Source: Chitinophaga niabensis (GTDB lineage Bacteria; Bacteroidota; Bacteroidia; Chitinophagales; Chitinophagaceae). From it: 64,000 nt of DNA. The translations under genes and the position numbers were made by a program. Location of the stretch: positions 4,655,001 to 4,719,000 of the forward strand of contig NZ_CP154260.1 of the NCBI RefSeq assembly GCF_039545795.1, given 5' to 3'. The notes under the pieces are model-generated. The model was not told the origin of the DNA, did not search any database, and worked only from the letters and a program-made list of their open reading frames with translations. Numbering within the stretch: position 1 is the first letter of the stretch; each line of letters starts with the position of its first letter. Below are positions 23,835-32,642 of the stretch, piece after piece.

Positions 23835-24497
23835 TCACAATTCCACCACGATGGATTTACCGCCTAATTTTTTGAGGGTGGATTGGATAGCAGCCACCAT
23901 GGGATCGGGGCCACAGATATAGAAATTCTGGTTAAAATCCTTCACTTTGGCCCGAAGGTACACTTCGTCTACCCGGTGATTATCATACCCGGGAATGGCT
24001 TCATCTGTGAGGGTATTGATGAAATTTGGGCCGAGAATGCGTTGAAATTCCTCTTCCAGGATAATGTCCTGGCGGGTTTTGTTGGAAAAGATCAGTTTAT
24101 TATTACCCACTTTGCCTTCTTTTTCCAGGTCCCGGAAAATGGCAATAAAAGGAGTGACACCGGCTCCTCCGGCAATAAAAACCCCTTCCCCCTGGTAATG
24201 GATAGCTCCCCATACATCATGGATCCGGAGACTGTCTCCCACCTTAAGTTTGCCCAGTTGATTGGTGACGCCGGGATGGTCGTTATAGATCTTGATGGTG
24301 AATTCCAGGAAATCCCAATGGTTGAGGGCGGTGAAAGTAAAAGGGCGGAGTTCTGCTTCCCAGCCGGGTTTGTTAATGGACACATCTGTTGCCTGCCCCG
24401 GCACAAACTTGTAGCCGGCGGGCTTTTCTATCCTGAATCTCTTAACGTTATGGGTTACAGGGGTTATATCCAATATTGCAACAATATGTTCTGTCAT
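23835..24497 (-). CDS. Flavodoxin/ferredoxin-NADP reductase-like FAD oxidoreductase
   Basis: This is a 220-residue protein with a complete FNR-type architecture: an FAD-binding barrel (1-95, 'FVPGQATDVSINKPG', 'ELRPFTFTALN') and an NAD(P)-binding part ('GVFIAGGAGVTPFIAIFRDL', 'FYICGPDPMVAAIQSTLKKLG'). No iron-sulfur or globin domain is attached. The flavin motif is RPFTF where RxYS is usual. It probably moves electrons from NAD(P)H to a small redox protein; the partner is not encoded nearby. It is divergent from the isocitrate dehydrogenase genes, which produce NADPH. Confidence 0.88.
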   Translation of the reverse strand: MTEHIVAILDITPVTHNVKRFRIEKPAGYKFVPGQATDVSINKPGWEAELRPFTFTALNHWDFLEFTIKIYNDHPGVTNQLGKLKVGDSLRIHDVWGAIHYQGEGVFIAGGAGVTPFIAIFRDLEKEGKVGNNKLIFSNKTRQDIILEEEFQRILGPNFINTLTDEAIPGYDNHRVDEVYLRAKVKDFNQNFYICGPDPMVAAIQSTLKKLGGKSIVVEL

Positions 24498-24570
24498 GAC
24501 TCGCCCAATTGTTCATCTAATTTAAGGTAATTATCACAATTGGGATACCCTATCCGTATGACAAATGTGT

Positions 24571-24578
24571 TACCTTTG
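24571..24578 (+). promoter_or_regulatory. -7 promoter element for the first isocitrate dehydrogenase gene
   Basis: TACCTTTG is an exact TAnnTTTG match 30 bp before the start codon at 24609. The -33 element is not obvious. Confidence 0.45.
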
Positions 24579-24608
24579 CGGTCAATTAATAAAACAATAA
24601 CTCAGAAT

Positions 24609-25874
24609 ATGCCGGCAGAAAAAATTCAGATGATTAACGGGCAGATCAAGGTCCCTGCCCATCCTATTATTCCGTTCATTATTGGTGATGGCATCGGGCC
24701 GGATATCTGGCGTGCCAGTGTCCGCGTGTTTGATGCAGCTATTGAAAAGGCTTACGGCAGCGATCGTAAGATTGAATGGAAAGAAGTACTGGCTGGCGAA
24801 AAGGCTTTTAAAGAAACAGGCGAATGGCTCCCCAAAGCTACGCTGGATGCGCTGAAAGAGTACCTCGTATCTATCAAAGGCCCGCTGAGTACACCGGTGG
24901 GTGGCGGTATCCGTTCCCTGAACGTGGCCATGCGCCAGGAGCTTGACCTCTATGCCTGCGTTCGTCCTGTACGCTGGTTCAACAAAGTACCCTCTCCCGT
25001 TAAACATCCTGAGAAGGTAGACATGGTGATCTTCCGTGAAAACACAGAGGATATCTACGCCGGTATTGAATATATGTATGGCACACCTGATGCGGACAAA
25101 CTCCTGAAGTTCTTACAGGAAGAACTGGGCGTTAAACAGATCCGTTTCCCTGAAACTTCTTCTTTTGGTATCAAACCGGTATCTAAAGAAGGTACGGAAA
25201 GGCTGGTACGTGCGGCCATCACTTATGCCGTTGAGCATAAAAAACCCACTGTGACCATCGTGCACAAAGGAAATATCATGAAGTTCACGGAAGGTGGCTT
25301 CAAGAATTGGGGTTATGAACTGGCTGTACGTGAATTTGGCGATAAAGTGTATACCTGGGAGCAATGGGAGAAAACCAAAGCTGAGAAAGGGGAAGATGAA
25401 GCCAACCGCGAGATCAAAGTAGCACAGGCGCATAACAAGATCATCATTAACGATGTGATCGCAGATAACTTCCTGCAGCAGATCCTGCTGGCACCACAGG
25501 ACTTCTCCGTGATCGCTACCCTCAACCTGAACGGCGACTATATCTCTGATGCCCTCGCCGCTGCTGTAGGTGGTATTGGTATTGCACCAGGTGGTAACAT
25601 CAACTATGCTACCGGCCACGCTGTATTTGAAGCAACACACGGCACAGCTCCCCGCTTTGCCAACACAGATACCATGAACCCTTCTTCCGTGATCCTTTCC
25701 GGCGTAATGATGCTGGAATACATGGGCTGGAAGGAAGCTGCAGAGATCATTGTACATGGCCTCAGCACTGCTATCATGCGTAAAAGAGTAACGATCGACT
25801 TCTACAAACTAATGGATGATGCCACCCTGGTAAAATGCAGTGAGTTTGCGGATGAGATCATCAAACAGCTCTAA
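24609..25874 (+). CDS. icd: Isocitrate dehydrogenase, bacterial (subfamily I) type
   Basis: This 421-residue enzyme is close to E. coli Icd over its full length: '[20 protein letters not shown]' (with the Ser that AceK phosphorylates in E. coli), '[18 protein letters not shown]', '[19 protein letters not shown]', '[20 protein letters not shown]' and 'FEATHGTAP'. It oxidises isocitrate to 2-oxoglutarate. Cofactor residues differ: E. coli K344-Y345 are R-F ('APRFAN'), and Y391 and R395 are I and K ('TIDFYKL'). These match neither classical NADP nor NAD (Asp-Ile) signatures. The start at 24609 follows a TAnnTTTG box; the extension to 24540 contains that promoter. A second IDH follows 72 bp downstream. 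Confidence 0.95.
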   Translation: MPAEKIQMINGQIKVPAHPIIPFIIGDGIGPDIWRASVRVFDAAIEKAYGSDRKIEWKEVLAGEKAFKETGEWLPKATLDALKEYLVSIKGPLSTPVGGGIRSLNVAMRQELDLYACVRPVRWFNKVPSPVKHPEKVDMVIFRENTEDIYAGIEYMYGTPDADKLLKFLQEELGVKQIRFPETSSFGIKPVSKEGTERLVRAAITYAVEHKKPTVTIVHKGNIMKFTEGGFKNWGYELAVREFGDKVYTWEQWEKTKAEKGEDEANREIKVAQAHNKIIINDVIADNFLQQILLAPQDFSVIATLNLNGDYISDALAAAVGGIGIAPGGNINYATGHAVFEATHGTAPRFANTDTMNPSSVILSGVMMLEYMGWKEAAEIIVHGLSTAIMRKRVTIDFYKLMDDATLVKCSEFADEIIKQL

Positions 25875-25875
25875 G

Positions 25876-25907
25876 TTTGCATATTATTCAGGCTATTTGT
25901 ATATTTC
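25876..25907 (+). promoter_or_regulatory. Promoter of the second isocitrate dehydrogenase gene
   Basis: TTTG (25876-25879), a 20-bp spacer and TATATTTC (25900-25907) match the consensus except for the last base. It lies between the two dehydrogenase genes, so the second can be expressed independently. Confidence 0.55.
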
Positions 25908-25946
25908 GTGTTTACTATCGACACACATTTAAAAAATTATTAATCA

Positions 25947-27179
25947 ATGTCTCAAAAAATCAAAGTAGCAAACCCTGTGGTTGAACTGGATGGCGACGAA
26001 ATGACGCGGATCATCTGGAAGTTCATTAAAGACAAACTGATCCTCCCCTACCTGGAGTTAGATATAAAGTATTATGACCTTGGCATGGAATACCGTGACG
26101 AGACAAATGACCAGGTTACGATCGATGCGGCCAATGCTATCAAACAATATAACGTTGGTATCAAATGTGCTACCATTACGCCTGACGAAGAACGCGTAAA
26201 GGAATTTAAGCTGAAACAAATGTGGAAATCACCGAACGGAACTATCCGTAACATCCTGGATGGTACTGTGTTCCGTGAGCCTATTGTGATGAAGAACGTT
26301 CCGCGTTTAGTGCCTAACTGGACTGCCCCTATCTGTATCGGCCGTCACGCTTTTGGTGATCAGTATCGTGCAACCGATTTCGTAGTAAAAGGTAAAGGTA
26401 AACTCACTATCAAATTTGAAGGTGAGAACGGTGAAGTGATTGAACATGAAGTATACCAGTTCAAAGGTGATGGTGTTGCGCTGGCCATGTATAATACGGA
26501 TGAATCTATCCGTGGTTTTGCACGTGCATGTTTCAACCAGGCCCTGATCAAAAAATGGCCTTTGTATCTCAGCACCAAGAACACCATCCTGAAAAAATAC
26601 GATGGCCGTTTTAAAGATATCTTCGAAGAAACTTACCAACAGGAGTTCAAAGCTGAATTCGATAAAGCCGGTCTTACTTATGAGCACCGCCTCATCGATG
26701 ACATGGTGGCCAGTGCACTGAAATGGCATGGTAACTTTGTATGGGCTTGTAAGAACTATGATGGTGATGTACAGTCTGATACTGTAGCACAAGGTTTTGG
26801 TTCCCTGGGTCTGATGACTTCTACCCTGGTTACACCTGATGGTAAAACCATGGAAGCAGAAGCAGCACATGGTACCGTTACCCGTCACTATCGTGATCAC
26901 CAGGCTGGTAAACCAACTTCCACCAACCCTATCGCTTCCATCTTTGCATGGACCCGCGGTCTGGAATTCCGTGGTAAGCTGGATAACAACCAGGACCTGA
27001 TCAACTTCTGCCAGTCACTCGAGCAGGTTTGTATCGAAGTGGTGGAAAGCGGTAAAATGACGAAGGACCTCGCAGTATGTATCCATGGTAACAAAGTGGA
27101 ACATGGCAAACATTACCTCTATACAGAGGAATTCCTGGAGGAACTGGATAAAGCGTTGAAAATTAAGCTGAACAAATAA
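25947..27179 (+). CDS. icd: NADP-dependent isocitrate dehydrogenase, eukaryotic-like (subfamily II)
   Basis: This 410-residue enzyme resembles human IDH1/IDH2: '[20 protein letters not shown]', '[20 protein letters not shown]', '[15 protein letters not shown]' (Arg equivalent to IDH1 R132), '[20 protein letters not shown]' and '[12 protein letters not shown]', whose Arg-His pair marks NADP use. It makes NADPH and 2-oxoglutarate. The preceding gene encodes an unrelated-subfamily enzyme for the same reaction. It has its own promoter and a strong terminator. The start ATG is preceded by an A-rich leader and no strong ribosome site. Confidence 0.96.
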   Translation: MSQKIKVANPVVELDGDEMTRIIWKFIKDKLILPYLELDIKYYDLGMEYRDETNDQVTIDAANAIKQYNVGIKCATITPDEERVKEFKLKQMWKSPNGTIRNILDGTVFREPIVMKNVPRLVPNWTAPICIGRHAFGDQYRATDFVVKGKGKLTIKFEGENGEVIEHEVYQFKGDGVALAMYNTDESIRGFARACFNQALIKKWPLYLSTKNTILKKYDGRFKDIFEETYQQEFKAEFDKAGLTYEHRLIDDMVASALKWHGNFVWACKNYDGDVQSDTVAQGFGSLGLMTSTLVTPDGKTMEAEAAHGTVTRHYRDHQAGKPTSTNPIASIFAWTRGLEFRGKLDNNQDLINFCQSLEQVCIEVVESGKMTKDLAVCIHGNKVEHGKHYLYTEEFLEELDKALKIKLNK

Positions 27180-27198
27180 GGCTTTGACCGATAATCAC

Positions 27199-27230
27199 AA
27201 AGTCCCGCAGGAATTGCGGGACTTTTTTTA
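27199..27230 (+). terminator. Rho-independent terminator after the isocitrate dehydrogenases
   Basis: A perfect 11-bp stem (AAAGTCCCGCA / TGCGGGACTTT) with loop GGAAT is followed by a run of T, 20 bp after the stop codon. Confidence 0.95.
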
Positions 27231-27268
27231 TTTTACGGGGACTAAATCAAAACCAACAAAACATTAAA

Positions 27269-28399
27269 ATGAAACTATCATCTATCCTCCCCGGCCTACT
27301 GTTGTTACCCGCTTTGGCCGGAGCACAAACTAATTATACCATTAAAGGCAAGGTGGGGCAATTGAATGCTCCTATCAAAGCTTACCTCCGTTATGCGGCA
27401 GATGGTAAACAGGTAACGGATTCCGCTACGCTTACAAATGGTTCCTTTGAGTTCACAGGTACTGTGAAAGAACCGACCAGAGCTATGGTATCCTTATATT
27501 ATGGTCCTACTGCTTCCCGCTTTGTGAACGGTACGGAACGTGTTAAAGTATACCTGGAAAATGGTACGATCTCTATTGAGAGCGCGGATTCCATCAAATT
27601 TTCCAAAGTGAAAGGCGGTGTTGCCAACCAGGAAAGTAATGACCTGGATGTTTTGCTGAAGCCATTGGAGAAACGTAACTCCGATCTGATGGAGCTTTGG
27701 ATGAGCAAATCAGAAGCTGAGCGTAAGGATTCTGTGTTCTATGCTGGTATAATGGCTACTAACGATGCTATCATAAAAGACCGTAAAGAAGTGCTGAAGA
27801 AGTTCATTGCTTCCAAACCTAAATCTGTTCTTGGTCTTGAGGCTTTACAGGAATATGCAGGTTCTTTCCCTGATTATGAGGAAGTAAAACCTCTCTTCAA
27901 TACCCTGGCTGCCGGTGTGCAAAAAAGCGAGGCGGGTGTGAAGTATGCTGAACGTCTTGAGCGGGTGAAGGCTGTGGCTATTGGGGCTATTGCGCCTGGT
28001 TTCACACAGAATGACCCTGAAGGTAAACCGGTTTCGCTGGCTTCTTTCAGAGGTAAATATGTGTTGATCGATTTCTGGGCTTCCTGGTGTGGACCTTGCC
28101 GTGCGGAGAATCCTACAGTGGTGAAGGCGTATAATGCTTATAAAGACAAGAACTTTACGGTGCTGGGGGTTTCTCTGGACCAGGAAGGTGCGCATGATAA
28201 ATGGGTGAAGGCGATCGCTGATGATAATCTTACCTGGACGCAGGTTTCTGACCTGGCTTTCTGGAAGAATGCGGTGGCTCAGCAGTATGCGGTGAATTCT
28301 ATTCCGCAGAATTTCCTGCTGGATCCTAATGGGAAGATCATTGCTAAGAACCTTCGTGGGAAGAACCTGGAGGATAAGCTGGCTGAGGTGATTAAATAA
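27269..28399 (+). CDS. TlpA-like exported thioredoxin with N-terminal DUF4369
   Basis: This 376-residue protein has a signal peptide (MKLSSILPGLLLLPALAGAQ), a beta-rich DUF4369 domain ('YTIKGKVGQLNAPIKAYLRY'), a helical linker, and a C-terminal AhpC-TSA/TlpA thioredoxin domain with the active site WCGPC near residue 273 ('DFWASWCGPCRAENP') and cis-Pro in 'VNSIPQNFLLDPNG'. Such proteins are widespread in Bacteroidota and reduce disulfides in the periplasm, possibly for cytochrome or outer-membrane protein maturation. It is a single gene between two terminator structures. Confidence 0.93.
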   Translation: MKLSSILPGLLLLPALAGAQTNYTIKGKVGQLNAPIKAYLRYAADGKQVTDSATLTNGSFEFTGTVKEPTRAMVSLYYGPTASRFVNGTERVKVYLENGTISIESADSIKFSKVKGGVANQESNDLDVLLKPLEKRNSDLMELWMSKSEAERKDSVFYAGIMATNDAIIKDRKEVLKKFIASKPKSVLGLEALQEYAGSFPDYEEVKPLFNTLAAGVQKSEAGVKYAERLERVKAVAIGAIAPGFTQNDPEGKPVSLASFRGKYVLIDFWASWCGPCRAENPTVVKAYNAYKDKNFTVLGVSLDQEGAHDKWVKAIADDNLTWTQVSDLAFWKNAVAQQYAVNSIPQNFLLDPNGKIIAKNLRGKNLEDKLAEVIK

Positions 28400-28415
28400 T
28401 CATTCCGCCGCTCCC

Positions 28416-28510
28416 AATAAGCATAAAAAAAATTCGACCGAAAAAACTAGCCCATTGGTTATAAGAGGCAATAGGGAACAGTTTTCGGTCGAATTTTTTT
28501 TATGCTTATT
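28416..28510. repeat. Long inverted repeat (29-bp perfect arms), possible terminator or MITE-like element
   Basis: Two perfectly complementary 29-bp arms (28416-28444 and 28482-28510) flank a 37-bp centre. Each arm contains AATAAGCAT, an eight-base A or T tract and TTCGACCGAAAA. The centre itself can pair (CCCATTG with CAATAGGG), giving one long hairpin. It follows the TlpA-like gene by 16 bp and could terminate on either strand. Its arm length exceeds that of any other terminator in the window. Confidence 0.75.
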
Positions 28511-28573
28511 TCCGCTGGTATAGGGGGTTTTTAGCAAGCTTTTTTTAAGAGCTGGGGAATAACGTAAAATTGC

Positions 28574-28606
28574 AAAGAGCGGCGCTGATAATAGCGGCGC
28601 TCTTTT
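28574..28606. terminator. Hairpin terminator
   Basis: AAAGAGCGGCGCT and AGCGGCGCTCTTT pair with a single G-G mismatch around loop GATAAT, followed by T-rich sequence on the plus strand. It lies directly at the 3' end of the decayed minus-strand TonB-receptor fragment, whose terminator it probably was. Confidence 0.7.
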
Positions 28607-28608
28607 TA

Positions 28609-28790
28609 TTAGAACTTAAACGTCAGGTTGCGTGGTTTTTGGGCTCCGGGGTAGCCATCCCATCCCGGTATTGTTTGTTGCCGGGGTTGCTGGCTTTTAT
28701 GCCGATGCTTAAGGGGGAATTCACACGTGGTGTGAATATATGCACAAGGTACAGGGAATCCTTATCGCTGATCTTAATGATCAGGAATTA
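28609..28790 (-). pseudogene. C-terminal remnant of a TonB-dependent (SusC/RagA-type) receptor
   Basis: On the minus strand, the last 20 codons before TAA at 28611-28609 read IPGWDGYPGAQKPRNLTFKF, the classic end of a SusC/RagA-type barrel. Just upstream, in another frame, comes 'SPLSIGIKASNPGNKQY' and then 'ISDKDSLYLV', also receptor-like. The joined sequence makes sense only with at least one frameshift, and stop codons interrupt it further upstream. No body of the receptor remains. This is a decayed fragment. Confidence 0.7.
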
Positions 28791-28825
28791 GATTTACGCA
28801 GAAGGGAATTTATTACTGATGGGGG

Positions 28826-29332
28826 CTATGTTCTTATTTCCTGACTTATTTCCTGTGTGCAGATATTACCTGCGATGTCATATACGACCACTGTAAAGGG
28901 GATTTCTACGAGTTTGTGTTCCCAGCGGTTGTTTTTCCAAACTGCAAACCCTGTTGCTTTGGGGGTAATGATCTTTACTTTTTCAATGCGATGTTTAGCT
29001 TTTGTTTTTACGATCACTGTTTCATTTTCTACACTTACTTCTATTTCCGGTTTATTATAAGCATCCTGAAAAGCTGCGTTAAAGGCTGTTTGGGTGGGTT
29101 TGGCGATGGATTGATAGTAAGCTTTCTTTTCGGGGTCTTTGATGGCGGCTTTCGCGAAATCATTGGCCCTTTTGAAGCGCTCCTGGTTGGCTATCTGTTT
29201 GGCGGTTTTGGGAGGATACTTGCAAGGGGGAGCGCACATTACAGTTTTGCCGTTCCGCTGGCGGAAGACGATCTGTTTGCCGAAGGTGCCGGTGGCTCCT
29301 TTTGTGATGACGTTATGTTCAGATACTGCCAT
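28826..29332 (-). CDS. Hypothetical protein with N-terminal 'GK-QIVFRQRNGKTV' motif
   Basis: Read from ATG 29332 it is 168 residues without a signal peptide, starting MAVSEHNVITKGATGTFGKQ. The first part has the pattern 'GTFGKQIVFRQRNGKTVMC', then a helical segment rich in 'QERFKRANDFAKAAIKDPEKK', quoted as QERFKRANDFAK and AAIKDPEKKAYY, and a beta-rich end ('KIITPKATGFAVWKNN'). I have seen similar arrangements in unassigned Bacteroidota proteins, sometimes phage-like, but cannot name a family. It sits in a scar-like region beside a pseudogene and an inverted repeat, and may be an accessory gene. Confidence 0.6.
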   Translation of the reverse strand: MAVSEHNVITKGATGTFGKQIVFRQRNGKTVMCAPPCKYPPKTAKQIANQERFKRANDFAKAAIKDPEKKAYYQSIAKPTQTAFNAAFQDAYNKPEIEVSVENETVIVKTKAKHRIEKVKIITPKATGFAVWKNNRWEHKLVEIPFTVVVYDIAGNICTQEISQEIRT

Positions 29333-29367
29333 ATTGCTAAGATAAGACAAAGATGGCATATAACAAT

Positions 29368-29398
29368 GCGAATCTTGAGCCTATGTCAAGCGAATCTT
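29368..29398. repeat. Direct repeat GCGAATCTT x2 upstream of the hypothetical gene
   Basis: GCGAATCTT occurs at 29368-29376 and 29390-29398, 22 bp apart, in the region between the divergent hypothetical gene and the beta-helix gene. Spacing of about two turns would suit a dimeric activator. Evidence is limited to the repeat itself. Confidence 0.35.
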
Positions 29399-29527
29399 AG
29401 ATATGGGAGAACACAAGGAGTGCCCTGCTGAATTGCCCGGAAATGAAAATGTCATTGCAGGAAGCGAATATGCTATTAACATGGCTGGGATAATATTTCT
29501 ATTTTTTGGGATATTAAAATTCCACTT

Positions 29528-32500
29528 ATGAAAAAATCTACACTCAAAGGATTTTTGGCCGGGTTGCTATTGCCTATTTTGCTCGCTGTTGGCCACAGCA
29601 CCAAAGCACAATTGATCTCCATGGAAAATGGACAGTTGGTGTATAAAAAATACGCCAACCAGGGACAGACCGATACGGTCAACCAGATACCTGACTTTTC
29701 GAATGCAGGTTATCGTGGTGGCGGGGTGCGCATTCCGGTATGGGAAGTATCTGACAGTATCTCTCCTGTTGAGGGAGATAACCGCGCTAACATCCAGGCT
29801 GCAATAGACAGAGTATCTGCATTGCCTTTACAGGCTAACGGACATCGTGGGGTGTTGTTATTAAAAGCAGGCGTGTATCCTGTGGAAGGTTCCATTTTCA
29901 TTAAGGCCAGCGGGGTTGTGCTACGGGGAGCTGGAAACGGGGTGAATGGAACGGTGATCATTGCCACGCAGAAAACACAGCATGACCTGATCAAAGTACA
30001 GGGTGCCGGTAGTGGTTATGGAGAAGTGAGCGGCAGCAAATTCCGCATTACTTCTTCGTATGTGCCTACCGGTAGTAAAACTTTTGATGTGGCTGCCAAT
30101 CACACTTTCCACGTAGGTGATAAAGTGGTGGTACAGAAAACGCCGAACGATCTCTGGATCGATACACTGGATATGCGGCAGTATGGCTGGACGGCTTCAG
30201 GGTATAAAACTACTTATGAAAGAACTATCACAGCGGTTAGCGGAGCTACCATCACTATTGATATTCCTATTGTAGACCCGATTGAAACTACATTAGGCGG
30301 TGGTGAGGTGTACCGTTCCAATATTACGGGCAGGATCAGTGAATGCGGCCTGGAGCAATTGCGGATCGAATCTTATTTTCAGAATGATGAAGATGAAAGC
30401 CATGGCTGGTATGCGATTGTTTTTACCCGTACGGAAAACAGCTGGATCAAACATGTAACCGGTAAGTACTTTGGAAATGGGCTGGTAAGTCTTAGTAATA
30501 TGAGTCGTTTTAATACGGTAGAAGATTGTGCGATGATAGATCCCAAATCCATTACCACCGGCGGAAGGAAATATTCCTTTAACCTGGATGGCAATGCTAC
30601 CAGTAATTTATATCAGCGCTGCATTACCTGGGGAGGCCGTCACGACCTGGTGAGCGGTTCCAAAGTTCCCGGTCCGAATGTGTTCCTGGATTGCAGTTCT
30701 GAAAATACCCGGGCTGATATCGGGCCGCATCACAGATGGTCTACCGGACAGTTGTATGATAATATCTATGGCGGACAGATCAGGGTGCAGAACAGAGGAG
30801 CGTCTGGAACAGGGCATGGATGGTCTGGTGCACAGACTTTATTCTGGAATGTTTATTCCTATACAAGCGATATACTCGTGTCCAGTCCTTTTGGTGCGAG
30901 GAACTGGGGTATCGGTAACATCGGGAAAAAGCAAAGCGGCAACGGGTATTGGGAAAGCTGGGGTACACATGTAATACCCAGGAGCCTTTACCTGCAACAG
31001 TTACGGGAGCGTCTTGGAGATTCTGCGGTGGGGAATATTGCTATTCCCAAACAGCTCGTGGCTCCTTTGTGGGATTCTCTCCGCGCGCGTGGACAAAGCA
31101 TTCTTGCGGAACCTCCGGTGCGGTATGGTGCTGATACTGTCATTGCTTCTTTTGACCTCACTGATAATGGCGGGGTTATTACAGGGCAATATCCCAATAC
31201 TTCCAAACCTACTGAGAATTTTACAAGTCTTATTGATAACAATACCAGTACCAAATATTATATCAGTGGAAGAAAAGCACTGTGGGTACAATATGCTTCC
31301 ACGCAACCAGGGATTGTTACGCGTTACACTTTAACATCGGGGAATGATGTTCCGGAGCGTGATCCTAAGAACTGGAACCTGGTTGGTTCTAATGATGGTG
31401 TAACATGGGCACTGATCGATAGCCAGATCAATCAAAGTTTTGCTACGAGGAAACTGACCAGAACATTCTCTGTAGACAGCAATACTATTCCCTATCGTTA
31501 TTACCGGCTGAATGTTACGGCTAACAATGGACATACGGGTACGCAGTTTTCAGAATGGGAATTATTTGAGCGCCGTCATCAATCTGTTTCTTTCAACGAA
31601 GTACCTGACATCACTTATGGTGATGAGCCACTGGAACTTTTTGGAGCAGTGAGTACATCTGGCTTACCGGTTTCTTTAGAAGTGATCTCCGGGCCCGGTA
31701 CATTAACGGATTCTGCTTTACATTTTACAGGTGCAGGAACGATTGTGATCAGGGGCACACAGGCAGGGTCAACAGATTATTTCCCGGCAACTGCGGAGCT
31801 CTCTATTAACGTGGCTAAAGCTGCACAGGAGATCAGTTTTGAAGCGGTGCCTGAGAAAACTTTCGGGGATAGCGCTTTTGTGCTGCATGCCAGTTCTGAT
31901 GCCGGTTTACCGGTAACCTTTGAATTGGTTAGCGGACCCGGCGTGTTAACTGATTCATTGGTAGCCATCACCGGAGCAGGGTCCATCATTGTGAGAGCGA
32001 TACAGGCAGGGAATGAGAATTATGATTCCATAGCTGTGGAACAGGCTATTGTAGTGCATAAAGCGCAACAGACCATCACATTCGATGCTATTCCTGCGAA
32101 GGTAAAAGGACAAACGGTGTATCTGACTGCTACGGCTTCTTCCGGTTTACCGGTTGGGTTTTCGATTGTATCAGGAAATGGGAACCTCAGTGGCAATGTG
32201 CTCAAGTTAAACTATGAAGGTTTAATCACTATCCAGGCGGATCAGGCAGGTAATGACAACTATGAGCCTGCTGTTCCTGTTCCGCAACAGATCCTTGTAT
32301 TAGGACTCGGCACATTGATCCCGGAGATCAAGGCAATAGTATATCCGAACCCTACATCAGGGCAGTTTAAAGTGAAACTGGAAAATGCGCCGGTACGGCC
32401 GCATACATTTATGGTGGTTGATTATCGCGGAAACGTTGTCTTATCTACAGTAGCTACGCCGAATGGTGCTAAATATTTTGAAGTAAGTCTTAATATCAGT

Positions 32501-32578
32501 TCTTCAATAGATGGCATCTATTACCTGCATGTATTGGAAGGAACACGTAACGTAATGCGGATCATTGTGAAGTATTAA
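29528..32578 (+). CDS. Large secreted beta-helix protein with discoidin-like and MBG-like repeats and a T9SS sorting domain
   Basis: This 1016-residue protein starts with a signal peptide (MKKSTLKGFLAGLLLPILLA). Residues 70-480 form a right-handed beta-helix of the pectate-lyase type ('NRANIQAAIDRVSALP', 'GVVLRGAGNGVNGTVI', 'WIKHVTGKYFGNGLV'). A discoidin-like domain follows (about 545-680; 'YYRLNVTANNGHTGTQFSEW'). Three tandem repeats of about 80 residues contain 'ISFEAVPEKTFGD' and 'SGLPVTFELVSGPG'. The last 75 residues are a type-A sorting domain ('VYPNPTSGQFKVKLENA'), so it is exported by the type IX system. It is probably a surface polysaccharide lyase or glycan binder; catalytic residues were not identified. 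Confidence 0.88.
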   Translation: MKKSTLKGFLAGLLLPILLAVGHSTKAQLISMENGQLVYKKYANQGQTDTVNQIPDFSNAGYRGGGVRIPVWEVSDSISPVEGDNRANIQAAIDRVSALPLQANGHRGVLLLKAGVYPVEGSIFIKASGVVLRGAGNGVNGTVIIATQKTQHDLIKVQGAGSGYGEVSGSKFRITSSYVPTGSKTFDVAANHTFHVGDKVVVQKTPNDLWIDTLDMRQYGWTASGYKTTYERTITAVSGATITIDIPIVDPIETTLGGGEVYRSNITGRISECGLEQLRIESYFQNDEDESHGWYAIVFTRTENSWIKHVTGKYFGNGLVSLSNMSRFNTVEDCAMIDPKSITTGGRKYSFNLDGNATSNLYQRCITWGGRHDLVSGSKVPGPNVFLDCSSENTRADIGPHHRWSTGQLYDNIYGGQIRVQNRGASGTGHGWSGAQTLFWNVYSYTSDILVSSPFGARNWGIGNIGKKQSGNGYWESWGTHVIPRSLYLQQLRERLGDSAVGNIAIPKQLVAPLWDSLRARGQSILAEPPVRYGADTVIASFDLTDNGGVITGQYPNTSKPTENFTSLIDNNTSTKYYISGRKALWVQYASTQPGIVTRYTLTSGNDVPERDPKNWNLVGSNDGVTWALIDSQINQSFATRKLTRTFSVDSNTIPYRYYRLNVTANNGHTGTQFSEWELFERRHQSVSFNEVPDITYGDEPLELFGAVSTSGLPVSLEVISGPGTLTDSALHFTGAGTIVIRGTQAGSTDYFPATAELSINVAKAAQEISFEAVPEKTFGDSAFVLHASSDAGLPVTFELVSGPGVLTDSLVAITGAGSIIVRAIQAGNENYDSIAVEQAIVVHKAQQTITFDAIPAKVKGQTVYLTATASSGLPVGFSIVSGNGNLSGNVLKLNYEGLITIQADQAGNDNYEPAVPVPQQILVLGLGTLIPEIKAIVYPNPTSGQFKVKLENAPVRPHTFMVVDYRGNVVLSTVATPNGAKYFEVSLNISSSIDGIYYLHVLEGTRNVMRIIVKY

Positions 32579-32596
32579 GTAACGGAGTGTTTTATT

Positions 32597-32636
32597 AAAG
32601 CCCTCAGGAAACACGTTTTCCTGGGGGCTTTCTTTA
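32597..32636 (+). terminator. Rho-independent terminator after the beta-helix gene
   Basis: AAAGCCCTCAGGAAA pairs with TTTTCCTGGGGGCTTT (32616-32631) with one bulge around a short loop, then a T-rich tract, 18 bp after the stop codon. Confidence 0.85.
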
Positions 32637-32642
32637 TATTTG

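Noticed and set aside
28570..28791. Plus-strand frame of 73 codons in the scar region
   Set aside because: It runs through the hairpin terminator and lies antisense to the receptor remnant; the sequence has no protein-like character.
32635..32642. TATATTTG promoter box before the methyltransferase gene
   Set aside because: It would place transcription start inside or after the start codons, and the downstream N-terminus looks conserved. Coincidence is more likely.
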